The position numbers and the translations under genes are program-made. From Morinoia aosen (Eukaryota; Arthropoda; Malacostraca; Amphipoda; Talitridae): a stretch of DNA of 64,000 bases. The stretch is taken from positions 49,072,859 to 49,136,858 of the forward strand of contig CM059575.1 in assembly GCA_030386875.1 (NCBI GenBank), in the 5' to 3' direction. Under the pieces are notes generated by a model. The model was not told the origin of the DNA and ran no database searches. It saw only the letters and a program-made list of their open reading frames with translations. Positions within the stretch are counted from its first letter, which is position 1. The number at the start of each line of letters is the position of its first letter. This document shows, one piece after another, positions 35,422 through 46,790 of the stretch.

Positions 35422-38400
35422 GAACAGGTAGAGGTAATAGGAAGGATGAGTTGAATTTGACTGAGCCCGAGGTTGGCAGCGTCCTCGTTAATCTTGCAGC
35501 CGTGACCGAAAGTCCAGATACCACCGAGACAAACCAGTCAGTCATTGATCCCACCGAGACGAGGCAATCTTTCATTGATCCCTTGTTTAACTGCGAGAAT
35601 AGGTATAAATTATTGCAAGACGAAGAACTCGCAGATAGCAAAGCAGTCGAGGCCTATTTCTCTGCTAGTGTAGTGAAAAGTAATTGCAATAAAGAAGACG
35701 CTGGTTTGGTCGCGTTTAAGGGAAGCAATAAACCAACGATAATATTACAAAGTAATGAGCAGTATTTGAGTGCCTTGCTAGACAGCGGGTCAGAGAAATG
35801 CCTAATAAGTTACAGGCAGGTTAAAAATTTAAACGAAGAACTTAAGCCTAGTCGTTTAATAGTGAAGGGCATTAACGGCGAAAGTAATGTAAGCGGCGAA
35901 GTAGAGTTGTCTATTAAAATTCCTGGCACTAAAAAAGTACTAAAAACTAATGCCCTTGTCGTAAAAGAGGCTAAATTTAACTATGATTTAATTCTCGGCC
36001 GCGATGTTCTAAACAATGCTACTATTGATTTTAAAAATAAAACTCTTCGTTGGGATGATGTTTCTATCCCGTTTTGTGAATTAAAAATGGAACCGGTTTT
36101 ATCCAGAGAAGCAGTAATGAAAAGAATTGTAAACAGCGACTGTCTGGTGTCTGAGGTTGCTGTCGCGAGAAAGAGCGACAGGGTCAGCCACCTGTCAGAA
36201 AATAATAACTGCAGAGAAAAGAAAAAAATCCCCGCTGTGGCTGAGGTGTCACAGTGTCCGAGGCAGTTGATCGTTCATTGCACTCAAGTGGAAGTGCCTG
36301 GTAATTCGATAAAAATAGTGTACGGCTTTATCAAGAAAGCAACTCCAGGAGAGTATATGATTTTAAAAAGATGCCTTGATAGTGGTGCTCTTATAGCGGA
36401 AGCAATTGTTCGTGTAGAGAGCGACGGCGTGGTGCCGGTGATGCTTTTAAATTCAAATGAAGAGGCTGTTCATTTAAGTGAGAATATGATGTTATGCAAT
36501 ATTGAATTAATTGCAGCAGATGATATTGAGGGCGAGATGTATTTAACAAGCGTTGAAACAGCACTCAGAGACGCTCATAATGATGAAGTAAATTCTAACG
36601 CGGTGTTGGATACGATGCAGGTTGTCTCGGCTGGTGGTGGAAAGAAAGCCATAGCTAATAGAAAACTTGAGTTGGAAGCTAACGCTCGCGGTAGACGTGA
36701 AATTCTCGTTTGTGACGAGGAGTTGGGAGTTAATGCACAAGTAGGTGCAGGAGTAGGTGTGTCAAAAGGTGGAGAGCAAGAGGTACGACGTGTTTTAACG
36801 AAAGATGACGTTTAATGTAATGAAGAAGACATACAGTTACCGTTAATTAATTTCTTGAATAAGTTCCGAGATGTAGTTACTCTTGAAGGAGAGACTATAG
36901 GTGTTACAAATATTATGAAGCACCAAATTCAGTTGAAATTGGATGCTCCGGTACTAAATTTAGCTCCTTATCGCATTCCCAACAAGTATCAGGAAGAGGT
37001 GATGAAAATAACAGATGACATGCTCGCGCAGGGGATAATCGAAGAGTCTAGTTCAGACTTCAATTTTCCTGTTATCGTAGTTAAAAAGAAAGGCGGGGAT
37101 CTTCGTCCCGTGATTGACTTCCGTGCACTTAACAAGGTGTTGATAAAACATTCTTATCCCATACCTAGGATTGACGACATTTTATCGACCTTGGGCGGTA
37201 ACGCGTGGTTTACGAATTTAGACCTCCGCTCGGCCTTTCATCAGGTCGAATTAGAACAAGAGAGTAGGAAATTCACTGCCTTCAGCATTAATTATCGGAA
37301 ATTTCACTTTTGTCGAGTCCCTTTTGGACTGAGTACTTCACCGGGAGTATTTCAAAGGGTAATGACCTCTGCCTTTGCACCCATTTTGGGTAAACTAGCT
37401 TTCGTCTTCCTAGACGATATATTGGTGTTTTCAAAAAATAAAAGTCAGCATTTAGCTGATATAGAAATCGTTCTTAAGATGCTGTGTTCCGGTAATTTGT
37501 CATTAAAGCTTGAGAAATGTAACTTTTTCAAAAACGAAATCGAATATTTAGGTCACATCGTTGCAGCCGATGGTATTAAATGTAAATACTCGCAAAAATT
37601 GCAAGACTGCCGGGCGCCGGTCAATGTTAAGGAATTACAACAGTTTTTAGGTTTAGCGAATTATTTCCGTAATTTCGTACCAAATTTTGCTGAGGTAGCG
37701 TATCCCTTGTACAATCTTTTAAGAAAAAACGTTGACTATACGTGGACAGACGAATGCCAAAAGAGTTTTGACTTTATCAAATCGTCTCTGATTTCTGACA
37801 CAGTCCTAAGACACCCTGACTATACTAAGGACTTTCATGTTTTTACAGATGCATCTAACTCAGGAATTGGAGCAGTACTAATGCAGACGGATGATTCAAG
37901 CGATAAAATTCTAAGACTTGTGGCTTATTACAGTAAGAATCTTAATTCGAGCCAGCGAAGATATTCTACTACCAAAAAAGAGTTTTTCGCAATTTTTTCG
38001 GCTTTAAAGTACTTTAAATATTTAATTACTGGATAACCTGTCCGGGTGTACACCGACCATAGGCCCTTGGCGCCACTTTTTGCAAAAAAACTTCCTGAAG
38101 ACACCAATATGGCTCGTTGGTGTATTAGCGTTCATTCATTTGAACCCGTTGTTAAATATTTACCCGGCAAGGAAAACGTTGTAGCTGACTACTTGAGCAG
38201 ATTACCTGTAAACAATGAGAAATTAAATCTTAAAGAACTAGACCGTTGTGATGCTCTGGAATCCGCATTTGAATCAGAAGTCTGTATTGTGGAGACACGG
38301 TCACAGAAAAGACGCACGACAGGACACGAGGTAGTTGACCTGCCGCCGCCTAGAGACGGTGTTGTCGATGACGCTGACAAAGACTCTCGTCCCAAGCTGG

Positions 38401-39665
38401 TCAATTATGTACCGAAAGAGACTGAGATTTCTTGGACGATTAAAGAATTTATTGACGAACAGAACAAAGACCCTTTCTGCATAGAAATTAAGAACGCCTT
38501 ACTCCATGGTAGTATTTCGAATATTCCAGACTTGCAGAAATTTTTGATTTTGAATGACATTCTATATCGACGTAGACAAATTGACTATAGACCTAGCACC
38601 ATTTTGACAGCAGTCGTACCTAACTCTTTAATAAGTAAAGCTATTCTAGCGATTCACAGCATGTATCACAGGGACGACGTACACACTTTGTTTAAATTTA
38701 AAATTAAATACTATAATCATTTGGAAAAAACAATTGTGCGAAAATTTGTAAAAGATTGTGAAGTTTGTAAACTAATTAAAGCCAGACCTTCTGTCCCAAT
38801 TAAAATTTTGACCGCTCCGATCGCCAAAGAACCATTTGAAGTCGTATCAATGGACCTCCTTGGGCCACTCAAAATTACAGATAACGGCAATAAACACATA
38901 TTGGTCATAATCGATCTCTTTTCCAGGTTTTGTAGGTTGTATGCAATATCTAATCGTCGTACGGAGACGATAATTTCATGTTTGAGTAATTGTTTTTCGT
39001 TGTTAGGATTCCCCAAAACTCTCATCGCTGATAATGCTCTAGAATTTAAATCATTGGCGGTCAAGCAATTCGCTAAAGTGCACGCCATTGCGAAAAAGGA
39101 AGTATTAGCTTACAGTCCGCACTCTAACGCTATAGTAGAGCGTAATAATCGTAAAATAACAAATTTATTGAAATTATATGTGAACACACTTCCTCATGCA
39201 GAGTGGGATCAATTGCTGGAAGTTGTAGAGAATGCATTGAACAACGCATTGAATTCTACTTTGGGCGAAACACCAAGTTTCGTAATGTTTAATCGTGATA
39301 CGTGTGCATACTACCAATCCGAGAGTTTTGATTCTGTAACATATAATTATGATGAGGAATTGGATTTGGTGAACTTCCGGGCAAGGGAAGCCGCCCGGAC
39401 GGTGGAAAATATTAGGAATTTAATCATAAATAACACGACAGAGAGAAATTTATACAGAAACATCAAGCGACGTAATAAGGACATACAGGTGGGCGATCGT
39501 GTTCTTTTAAGGAATCACGAGAAAAAACATAAGCTAGAGCTAACTTGGATGGGTCCTGCTATCGTTCAAAAGGTGAAGAGGAATTGGGCTGAGATCAAAA
39601 TTGGGTCAAATATTTACAAGAGCAATCTTGATGATTTATTACCCTTGAGGAAGGTTAAACTGTGA
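35403..39665 (+). pseudogene. pol of the 10.8-kb element: PR-RT-RNase H-IN, two stops
   Basis: One frame runs from the slippery site to TGA at 39663-39665 with TAA stops at 36813-36815 and 38034-38036. Retropepsin: LLDSGSEKCLI (about 35784). Then a long linker. RT: VVKKKGGDLRPVIDF, LDLRSAFHQVEL, VPFGLSTSPGVFQ and the active site FVFLDD (37413-37418), which is intact. RNase H: FTDASNSGIGAVL (about 37842), TTKKEFFAIFSAL, YTDHRPLAPL. Integrase: HHCC finger (about 38655-38770), then catalytic Asp 38913, Asp 39030 and Glu 39138; the last two are 35 residues apart, the DD35E spacing. This is the standard Ty3/gypsy order. All catalytic residues survive, so the stops are the main damage. Confidence 0.88.
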
Positions 39666-40994
39666 GTTAAAACGACGAATTCCTTCTTCTACGTTCATAT
39701 CATTAACGTTTGACGGCACAACGATTCGACGAGTACGATTTACTACGTTACCCTTGTTTAACTATTGCGTTAAGGTTAGGAATCATAGGTTAAGGAGTTT
39801 TCTTGTGTAAGATGCGTTATATTCACAATATTCACAGTGATCTGTTTATTTTATTTTATGTGTTATGTTTAAAGCTTTTGAGCTGCGTTGTTTTAAATTT
39901 ATTTGGGTAATGGTTGACATTAACCTGAGGGGTAAATGGAATGCGTCCTGTCTATTTTAATCTTGTATCTAAGACGTTTCATTTGTTTTTTCTCAATTCG
40001 CTCAAGACGTTTGTGTCGCTGAATTGACAAATTAAATCATGAACGGATGTGCCGACTGCGAAATGCAATCGCTGAGCTTGCTGTTCACCTTGCGAGATGG
40101 GTTGTTTTGACGCTGCGGCCGGGTACCGCAGTGCTATTTTTATCGAGCCGGAATGTTCGGCGATCAGCATAATTTAATTTAAATTCATAAGACACGTGTC
40201 TAGTCGTCTGAGTATTTTGGATACGAACAGAGTTTATTTTTTTTGATTCGAGATTCATCATGGGTGATTAATGACAGTCAGACCAACGAGTTCTGATATC
40301 AAAATTTATGTTGTTTAGTTTTTTTCATTTGTCATGCTAATCGTTTTTGTATCTGTTTCCTTGCAGGATTTACATCATGGGTGATTAATGACAGTCAGAC
40401 CAACGAGTTCTGATATCAAAATTTATGTTGTTTAGTTTTTTTTCATTGGTCATGCTAATCGTTTTTGTATCTGTTTCCTTGCAGGATTTACATGGACGTA
40501 TTCGCGATGAGGAATCAAGTAAGTTTGGTCGACGTGGAGACACTCTCATCAGCGATTGCGAAGAATCAAGGTGCGAGTGACGAACTCTTCAAGGAATTGA
40601 TAAAGAGCAACTCCCGGGTAGATTACCTACCAGACAGCGTCACGGATGTGGTGACAATGTTACTCGCACTATGGTTTTAGGCGCGATGGTGTACTACACA
40701 AAGCGAGGCCTGGAGTCTTTGGCTGATCGAGCTGATCGGCTGGAAGATTACCAGCTGCGACGTTTACCTAGGGGTGGACCTAGGGGTGAACAAGCATAAA
40801 GGACACTTGAAAATGATTGGAACCGAAAAATAACCAAAATTTAGGAAAGTGAAAAAATTTAAGAGTGGTTAGAATTTAGGTAATTACCACGTTGTTGAAA
40901 TATTGGCGCGCAGTGATTGGAGGAAATGCGTATCGCAGGAAAAAGGCGAAATGAGTTGTGTTTTTTTCAGCATAGTTATTTGATGTAATCTTAA
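39666..40994 (+). other. 3' region with possible accessory/spliced frame
   Basis: Downstream of pol, where many gypsy-like elements carry env or an accessory gene. After a duplicated 118-bp segment ending in a strong splice acceptor, ATG 40492 opens MDVFAMRNQVSLVD... for 62 codons (to TAG 40678-40680). The adjoining frame then continues to TAA about 40796 with a hydrophobic stretch followed by a basic end (LEDYQLRRLPRGG). I do not recognise it. Composition looks coding, but a single continuous frame is absent, so splicing or decay must be assumed. Confidence 0.4.
40256..40491 (+). repeat. 118-bp tandem duplication with splice acceptor
   Basis: Two nearly identical copies (about 40256-40373 and 40374-40491), both running from CATCATGGGTGATT to TGTTTCCTTGCAG|GATTTACAT. 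Each supplies a good polypyrimidine tract and acceptor (AG at 40365-40366 and 40483-40484). Confidence 0.8.
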
Positions 40995-41844
40995 GGAGAG
41001 CGTCCCCCTTATGAATCCTTGCTTCTGGGATTTCTTGAGATACTGGGATTTTTGCTGTTATAAGAAGTGTGAGAGGTCAGGTACATCCTGTGAAAAAATA
41101 AGACTCGTACGTTCACTCGTTCGCCCGCTACGGGGATTTAAAGAATGGGGGGGAGGGGAGGGGGAAGTGGTATTTTATCATGTTACACATCCCCCTTGCC
41201 ACTTTCTTCACGACTTGACGTTGCTATTTCATCTCCTATGTCTCTGGATTACTCTACAATGATTTCAGGGGTCTAACTTGAACCAAAAATTTTAAAAAAA
41301 ATTTTATTTGTATTGTTTATGTTTCTTTGTTTTGCTTATAATGTAAACAATGGTTTTTGGGGTTTCAAAATGCTTCTCCTCCTACACTTTTTGAGCTACA
41401 GTGATGGTTTTGGTATCATTGAATGCGGGAAGACGCGGGCTTTTAGGGGTGCTAAAATTCGTTTCCTCAAATTTACATTTTCAATATGAAAAGGGTAAAA
41501 ATAGGGAAAAAATGCCCTTTTTCGGAAATGTAAAAATTTATGACGTCATAACTCATGAGCAAGAAATAATTTCGGAATGAATTTTAGCATCCATAAAAGC
41601 CCGTGTCTTTTCGCATTCATTGATACCAAAATCATCACTGTAGCTCAAAAACTGTAGGAGGAGAAGATTTTTGAAACCCCCCCCTTCAAACTTCGTTTTC
41701 TTCGATTTCCCATTTTCTTTTCAAGAAAATTGAACTTTTGCTCTAAGCAAAAACGATTCCAAATTCAATTTCCTATCAGTATATCAAATTTCATTGTTCT
41801 AGGTTCAATAATAAAGAAAAAAGTCCGTATGGGGGACGCTCTCC
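40995..41844. mobile_element. TTAA-flanked MITE with internal hairpin, 850 bp
   Basis: Terminal inverted repeats GGAGAGCGTCCCCC (40995 on, and inverted at 41831-41844) are flanked by TTAA at both sides (40991-40994, 41845-41848), the target site of piggyBac-like elements. Inside, about 41381-41455 and 41575-41690 form a long imperfect inverted repeat (for example GAGCTACAGTGATG against its complement). There is no transposase. It inserted in the 3' region of the 10.8-kb retrotransposon. Confidence 0.7.
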
Positions 41845-41848
41845 TTAA

Positions 41849-43178
41849 GCTTAAGCTTGCTGTATGTTTTTAAGTATCGATGCGTAAAAATCCTTATAAT
41901 TTCTTAATTAATTCATTTTAGTAATTTGTTTAAACTATTTTTATTTAAAGGCTGTTTTTAGTTCAAATAATAGTGTTTTTGGTTGCGTTTTCGAATTCCT
42001 TGCGAATATTTTCAATGTTTTCAATATGTATTTTGAATTGCGGTATTTCCTATAATTGATGGGTATTTGCGGAATGTGTTTTTTTAATTCGAATTGAGTT
42101 TCTTCGGTTATGTTGAAAAAAAATGACTGCTGCGTCGTTATTTTTTGATATTTACCATCGTTCCACGTGGCTGTCATTGTGCTGAGATTTTTTTTTGATG
42201 CACGGTAAGTCAGTTGCTTTGCTTTGCTTGGTTGTGTTTTTGCTTATGCTATTTTGCTATTAATGATTAAGGCGTTTTAATTTTTGTTCTTTCCTATATT
42301 CCGTATAATCCTATGTTATCCTATAATCCTATCGTATAATCCTATGCGTGTTAAAAGTTTGCTCTAATCTCTCTGATTCGGATTGCGGTAACAAGATGTT
42401 AACAAATTAACGGTTTTGTTTTCTTTAACAAAAAAAGGGTGTAAAACGTTTGTGAAGTGGTTAGTATTTTTGGCGTGTTGCGTTGCGTAAATTCATATTT
42501 TTTTGTGTATTTCTAAAACATTTACTTTATCGTGTTCCTTTTATTGGCGTTTTTGATATAAAAAATAAATCATTAATGTTCTAATGGTAATGGCGAATGT
42601 TTTTATTTTTTTTAGAAATGTTTTCTGCGACTTGAATTTACTTTTGATCTCTAGCATGATTACTCTTTTTATTGGCTGCGGTTCTTGTATTCTTTTAATC
42701 ATTTTTGGTAAGATAGACGGTTCTTCATTAACCATTTGTTAACTGTGCGTTCTTTAGTTAAGATTCATTAACCATAATATATCGAGTTTTTAACAAACAG
42801 GGTTACATATCAGTGTGTTCTTGCTTTAGCTACCCTGTTTATTGCTTGTGTTTTGCGATACATATGATAATGCTTGGTTGGTAAAGTAGTGAAATTGTTT
42901 AATAACTTTTAGCTTTTCAATGGCATGAGTTGCGGGACATTTAATTAAAGTAATTTAGCATAAATACGTTTTAGAACGAGGCGGTTGCAAATAATTAATA
43001 GCGTTACCTTTCACGTAGACTTATCGTCTAATTATTTTTTTTTCAAAATCAGGTGTTTAACTTTTTGATTGCGTGTAACATTGTCCCACGATCTCCGTTA
43101 ATTCTTCGAATTATTGAGTTTAGTTTAACCGTTTTAATTTTGGGTTATTACTCACTCCAGCATTACGGGGGGGTGCTA
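41849..43178 (+). other. Distal 3' untranslated region of the 10.8-kb element
   Basis: T-rich and without open frames that look like protein. A short run of CCTATAATCCTAT-type units lies at about 42294-42350. It ends with a G-rich tract (ACGGGGGGGTGCTA) directly before the 3' LTR, the likely polypurine-tract equivalent. Confidence 0.55.
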
Positions 43179-43361
43179 TGTACGAGCGTTGCCGTACATG
43201 TCTGTATCTGGATGGTGTATTCTTGACACCTCACCCTATAAAAGCCATGCGCGTTTAATTTGCGGTGCTCTTTCGATTCGCTCGCCCTCCTGTGCCAGTG
43301 ACATCTGATTTACTAATAAACTTACCACCAAGCTACCCCTACTATCATTAACCACCGTACA
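43179..43361 (+). repeat. 3' LTR (183 bp)
   Basis: Identical by eye to 32543-32725; followed by the target copy ATTG at 43362-43365. Confidence 0.92.
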
Positions 43362-43365
43362 ATTG

Positions 43366-43904
43366 TAACGAGATTCTGCAACAAAGAATTCACATCCTGA
43401 GGTCTAAAGAGTTTTCCTTTCTCCTTTTTGACACAGGCTTTAGTCTAATACGACACTCTCGCCTTAAAAGGGGCTTAAGGAAACTACCTTGGGAGGACAA
43501 ACTATTCCGCATAGTTTGTCTCAAAGGAAGACGCTGTCGCAGTTCGTCACTAGCAGAATTTACTTCTGTTGCCCTAACGGACTGATTACAGCGCAGACAG
43601 TTGCTCGTCTTCCTAACGATACCGCCGTAGTTCGGCATAAACGGAATTTACTTCTGTTGCCCTAGCGGATTAAATACGGCGTAGGCGGTATCCACACACA
43701 CCTCACTCTAGCGGTACCACCGTAGTTCGGCACAAACAGAAACTGCTTCTGTTGCCCTAGCGGACTAAATACGGCGTACGCGGTACCCTCACGAACCTCA
43801 GGAAGGGCAGCTGCACAGAAAAGCTAGCGCCCCGGACAAGGTAGCTGCACAGAAGACAGCCCTTTTCCCCGAATCCTCACGTCGACCGCACGACGGTATC
43901 GACA
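43366..43904 (+). repeat. 3' LTR of the Gmr1-like element, second part
   Basis: Continues the interrupted LTR (TAACGAGATTCTGC) and ends GACA at 43904, followed by target copy ACGGT. It has three internal repeat units (landmarks at 43541, 43629, 43724) against four in the 5' LTR, and a number of single-base differences, so the insertion is older than the one it contains. Confidence 0.88.
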
Positions 43905-43909
43905 ACGGT

Positions 43910-44400
43910 CAGTTGCCCTTCCAGCAAGGTGGAGCACCTGCCCACTCGGCCTTCAGAGGTCAAAAATGTTTTTTTGACAACGTTCCATGTTTTTGCCTAA
44001 AAGACCACGTCAAAGCGAGACCACGGTAGACTTCAGTATCTGGACCGTTTTGAAAAGATATGTCTGAGCTGTGTCTCACTGTTCGGTAGCTGACCCGTGA
44101 AGAGCGAAAAGATTAAAATATGCCGTAAAGTGTTTCAAAATATTGTCTGAAGTCGCATGAAATTCAGTACCAGGTTTACCTTAGGCTGTCATTTTTAGGC
44201 CGTACAATATATAGATGTTGTGAACAAGTGCACGGTTTTTCCATTTAATTCGCTCAGATTTGACATTATTATTTTACTGAAACCTGGTGACAGAATTAGT
44301 GGCACCCTGCACTGGGCATCCAGGTCCAAACATTGATTTCGATGTAGTCGAAACTATATTAACGTCAGATTTCGAAACGGTAGCAAGAATGAATTTACTT
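43910..44400 (+). pseudogene. Mariner-like transposase, 3' part after LTR insertion
   Basis: Begins QLPFQQGGAPAHS (43910 on), the second catalytic region of mariner-like transposases. The Asp of QQDGAPAH is replaced by Gly. A later shifted fragment near 44030 reads DFSIWTVLKR, matching the third catalytic region's DYxxW continuation. The remainder is decayed. It joins in frame to the fragment ending at 26588 when the LTR element is removed. Confidence 0.6.
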
Positions 44401-44590
44401 TGCCTTCTTGCCAAATAATCGTGCTGGTCAGTTTGAACAGGTACTTATTGTTTCAGATTGTCATCTACGACATTATTCTAAATTTTAACGTGATATTACA
44501 ATGGGAGAATAGATACGAATCTGAATGCCCAATACATAATTTCGAAGATATGGATATAAGTAAAGGTTTTGCTTTTTGCAAAGTCTAACA

Positions 44591-45857
44591 ATGAATAAAA
44601 GAGCAAAGAAAATCGATTTAATAGGAATCATGTTTCTTTAAAAAAAGCAATTCAATAAAAAGGATCGTTTCGACCAATTTTCGGTCATTTTCAACCATCT
44701 GAAAAAATACAAAAACACCGCGTTATAACAAGTTCAATATACATAATCAGTGACATTATGACATTAAAATATGACATTGAAAAAAAAGGAAAAAAGAGAC
44801 AGACTACACTAATTGCAGAGGGAAGGCCGATTGCGTGTTGTTCAAGGTAGGTTTATCTTTTAAAATGAACAGCGATTCTAAAATGCGAAGGTTAATTGTA
44901 CCGGATGTAGAAGAAACTATTTTAAAATCGTCTAACCGAATTTGAAGGTCACAACTCTCTGCATGAGAGCGAACATCAGATTGGTGAGGGGAAGAGAGTT
45001 ACTGTTTAGTTCGAAAACTCCTGCCGGCATGCTCAGCCACACGAATATCCAGGGCTCGAATGGTCGAACCCACGTATTCAGACGCACACCGTGCGCAACA
45101 ATATCTAAAAATGACGGAGGAGAGCATGCCTTTAGGTAGTTTGTCCTTGTAATTGAAATGAGACCCTATTTTATATGCATTGACCAATACGATTTTGAAG
45201 TCGACATGTAAAAAGTATTTAGAGAGCAACAAGTAGAGATCTTTTTTGAGCTTTTCGGACTGCTTGCCAAAGAACGGAAATGAAAAATAAAATTGTTTCT
45301 TGCGAGCAGTAGGTAATGGTACGCGGGAATAAAATTTATGATTTAAAAATTCTTGATACCTGAAATTACTAGTCCTGAAGGGAAACCATTTTGAATAAAA
45401 AACAATTTCAAAAACTCAAATTCGCTATGAATGATATCAAATGAAGAGCAGACACTGTAGGCCCTCGAGAGTAATGTTTTGACACTGTTAATTTTAAATA
45501 TAAATGGACAGAAACTAAAGAAACTTTTTCCTAGGCCAGTGAATGTTTGCTTTCGATAAACAGAGATTTGAAACCTGCCATCTTTACGGGTAATTTTACT
45601 ATCCAAAAATGAGAGAGAATTGTGCTTCTCCGTTTCCATAGTAAACTTAATATTGGGGTGTTGAGAGTTCAGATACGCCAAAAATAAATTACAATGCATG
45701 GGATTTTTAAACAGTAAGAAAGTATCGTATATGTATCGTCTATAAAATACATGCTTGAAATCCACAGGGCAAGAGTCAAGCCATCGTTGTTCGTGATAGC
45801 ACATGAAAATATAAGCATGATTTCTATTAAAGCGATTTTCTTTGCTCTTTTATTCAT
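44591..45857 (-). mobile_element. Penelope-like element, 5'-truncated second copy
   Basis: Bounded by a 42-bp inverted repeat (44591-44632 and 45816-45857; ATGAATAAAAGAGCAAAG). It codes on the minus strand for the RT C-terminal half and a GIY-YIG domain. Downstream of the stop, a stem and GAAACG resembling the hammerhead motif of the first copy lies near 44670-44700 but is degenerate. It is a different subfamily from the 22-25 kb copy, judging by the protein differences. Confidence 0.75.
44804..45830 (-). pseudogene. Penelope-like RT/GIY-YIG protein, truncated
   Basis: Starts within the RT palm at IFMCYHEQRWLDSC (about 45815). The active-site motif reads RYIYDTFLLF, where Penelope-like elements have YxDD; the first Asp codon has become TAC (45727-45729). 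NSQHPNIKF, LSFLDSKIT and SVYRKQTFTGLG follow. A single-base frame change near 45347 leads to the linker and the GIY-YIG region: FRYCCARCASEYVGST and RVAEHAGRSFRT, then a TAA (44999-45001), and further in frame HQSDVRSHAESC and ILESLFILKDKPTLNN, ending at TAG 44804-44806. N-terminal half and catalysis are lost. Confidence 0.8.
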
Positions 45858-46790
45858 AATTTCGAAGTGTTTGAATGAATAACACGAATTGACCATGCAT
45901 TTCGGTTATGGTATTGTTTATGAAAGTCCTGTTTTTCGTATGATGAGTATATTGCTATGCTTTCTTCGTGTCTCATTGAAATAGGTGAGCTGGATTTCTA
46001 TGTGGAATCTTCATAGTTGCTCTTCTGGTAGGGTATATTTAACACTATTGGATATTCTAATGGGCTTCGTGAGTTCGGTCATTATATGATATACTCTTTA
46101 AAATTCAGATTTTACCGATTATAATCATGATATTTATATTAAATAGTTCCCTTGACTCTGCCATCACCGATGATAAAGTGAAGCAAAAAATGTTTTTTAC
46201 TTATTTGAGATTATGTCATATTTGTTTCATCGACATTCATGTCGATTTTGTTTGTCATGAGCCAGATTGAAACGTCTTTAGATGTACAACAGCATACACC
46301 AAAACGTATGACGGTATTCAGATGCATGTCCAGTTAAAAGTAACAGCTTTATAAAGGGCTTCGATCTATTATTTCGTTGAAAATTTGAAATTTTATACCA
46401 GAAGGGACAGTTCCACAGAATTAACCTTTTTCTCGTCGTTTAATTTAAGCAGGTGTCGTGGCCAGAAAGAGCATTAACTATGTAAAGCAGGCGGTGAAAG
46501 GGTAATGAGCGAATTAGAATAATTAGTCCCGGCGGCATGATGAAAATTCAATTTACGATGCCAGGAGTCAAGGAAGAAAATTTCATTTGAAGGTCAAGGC
46601 TATGACGACCGAATGTACTTCCGATTTTATTCCCAGTGATGTTATTTGTACAACAATTGCTGTTTTCAATATTTGCATGTGAGAAATTATTGTTATCATA
46701 AAGAAACATTTGGAGATTTTACGCCAAACATTAAAGTAAATGATTGTCGAGCTGGTGCTGCATTTCTCCCCCTTTGTCTTTTATCACAAA
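45858..46790. other. Unassigned sequence
   Basis: No gene or element recognised; AT-rich with only short open frames. Confidence 0.4.

Larger units (their letters stand above)
32543..43361 (+). mobile_element. Ty3/gypsy-type LTR retrotransposon, 10.8 kb, recent insertion
   Basis: Flanked by the 4-bp duplication ATTG (32539-32542 and 43362-43365) and ended by identical 183-bp LTRs starting TGTACG and ending CGTACA. The order is LTR, 1.2-kb leader, gag, pol (protease, RT, RNase H, integrase), then a long 3.5-kb 3' region with a possible accessory frame and a nested MITE. Gag and pol share motifs and arrangement with the element at 59-64 kb. Despite identical LTRs, gag and pol carry four in-frame stops and a frameshift. 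Confidence 0.92.
26594..43904 (+). mobile_element. Ty3/gypsy-type LTR element with gag-PR-IN-RT-RH order (Gmr1-like)
   Basis: Bounded by 5-bp target duplications ACGGT (26589-26593 and 43905-43909). LTRs start TGTCA and end GACA. The element without its insertion is about 6.5 kb: a 984-bp 5' LTR, a primer-binding site matching tRNA-Lys, a 4.6-kb internal region and an 881-bp 3' LTR. The RT and RNase H are of the Ty3/gypsy type, yet integrase lies upstream of RT as in Ty1/copia. That order is the hallmark of the Gmr1 group, described mainly from deuterostomes. Frameshifts and stops show the copy is dead. Its 3' LTR is interrupted by another LTR element at 32543-43361. Confidence 0.85.
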
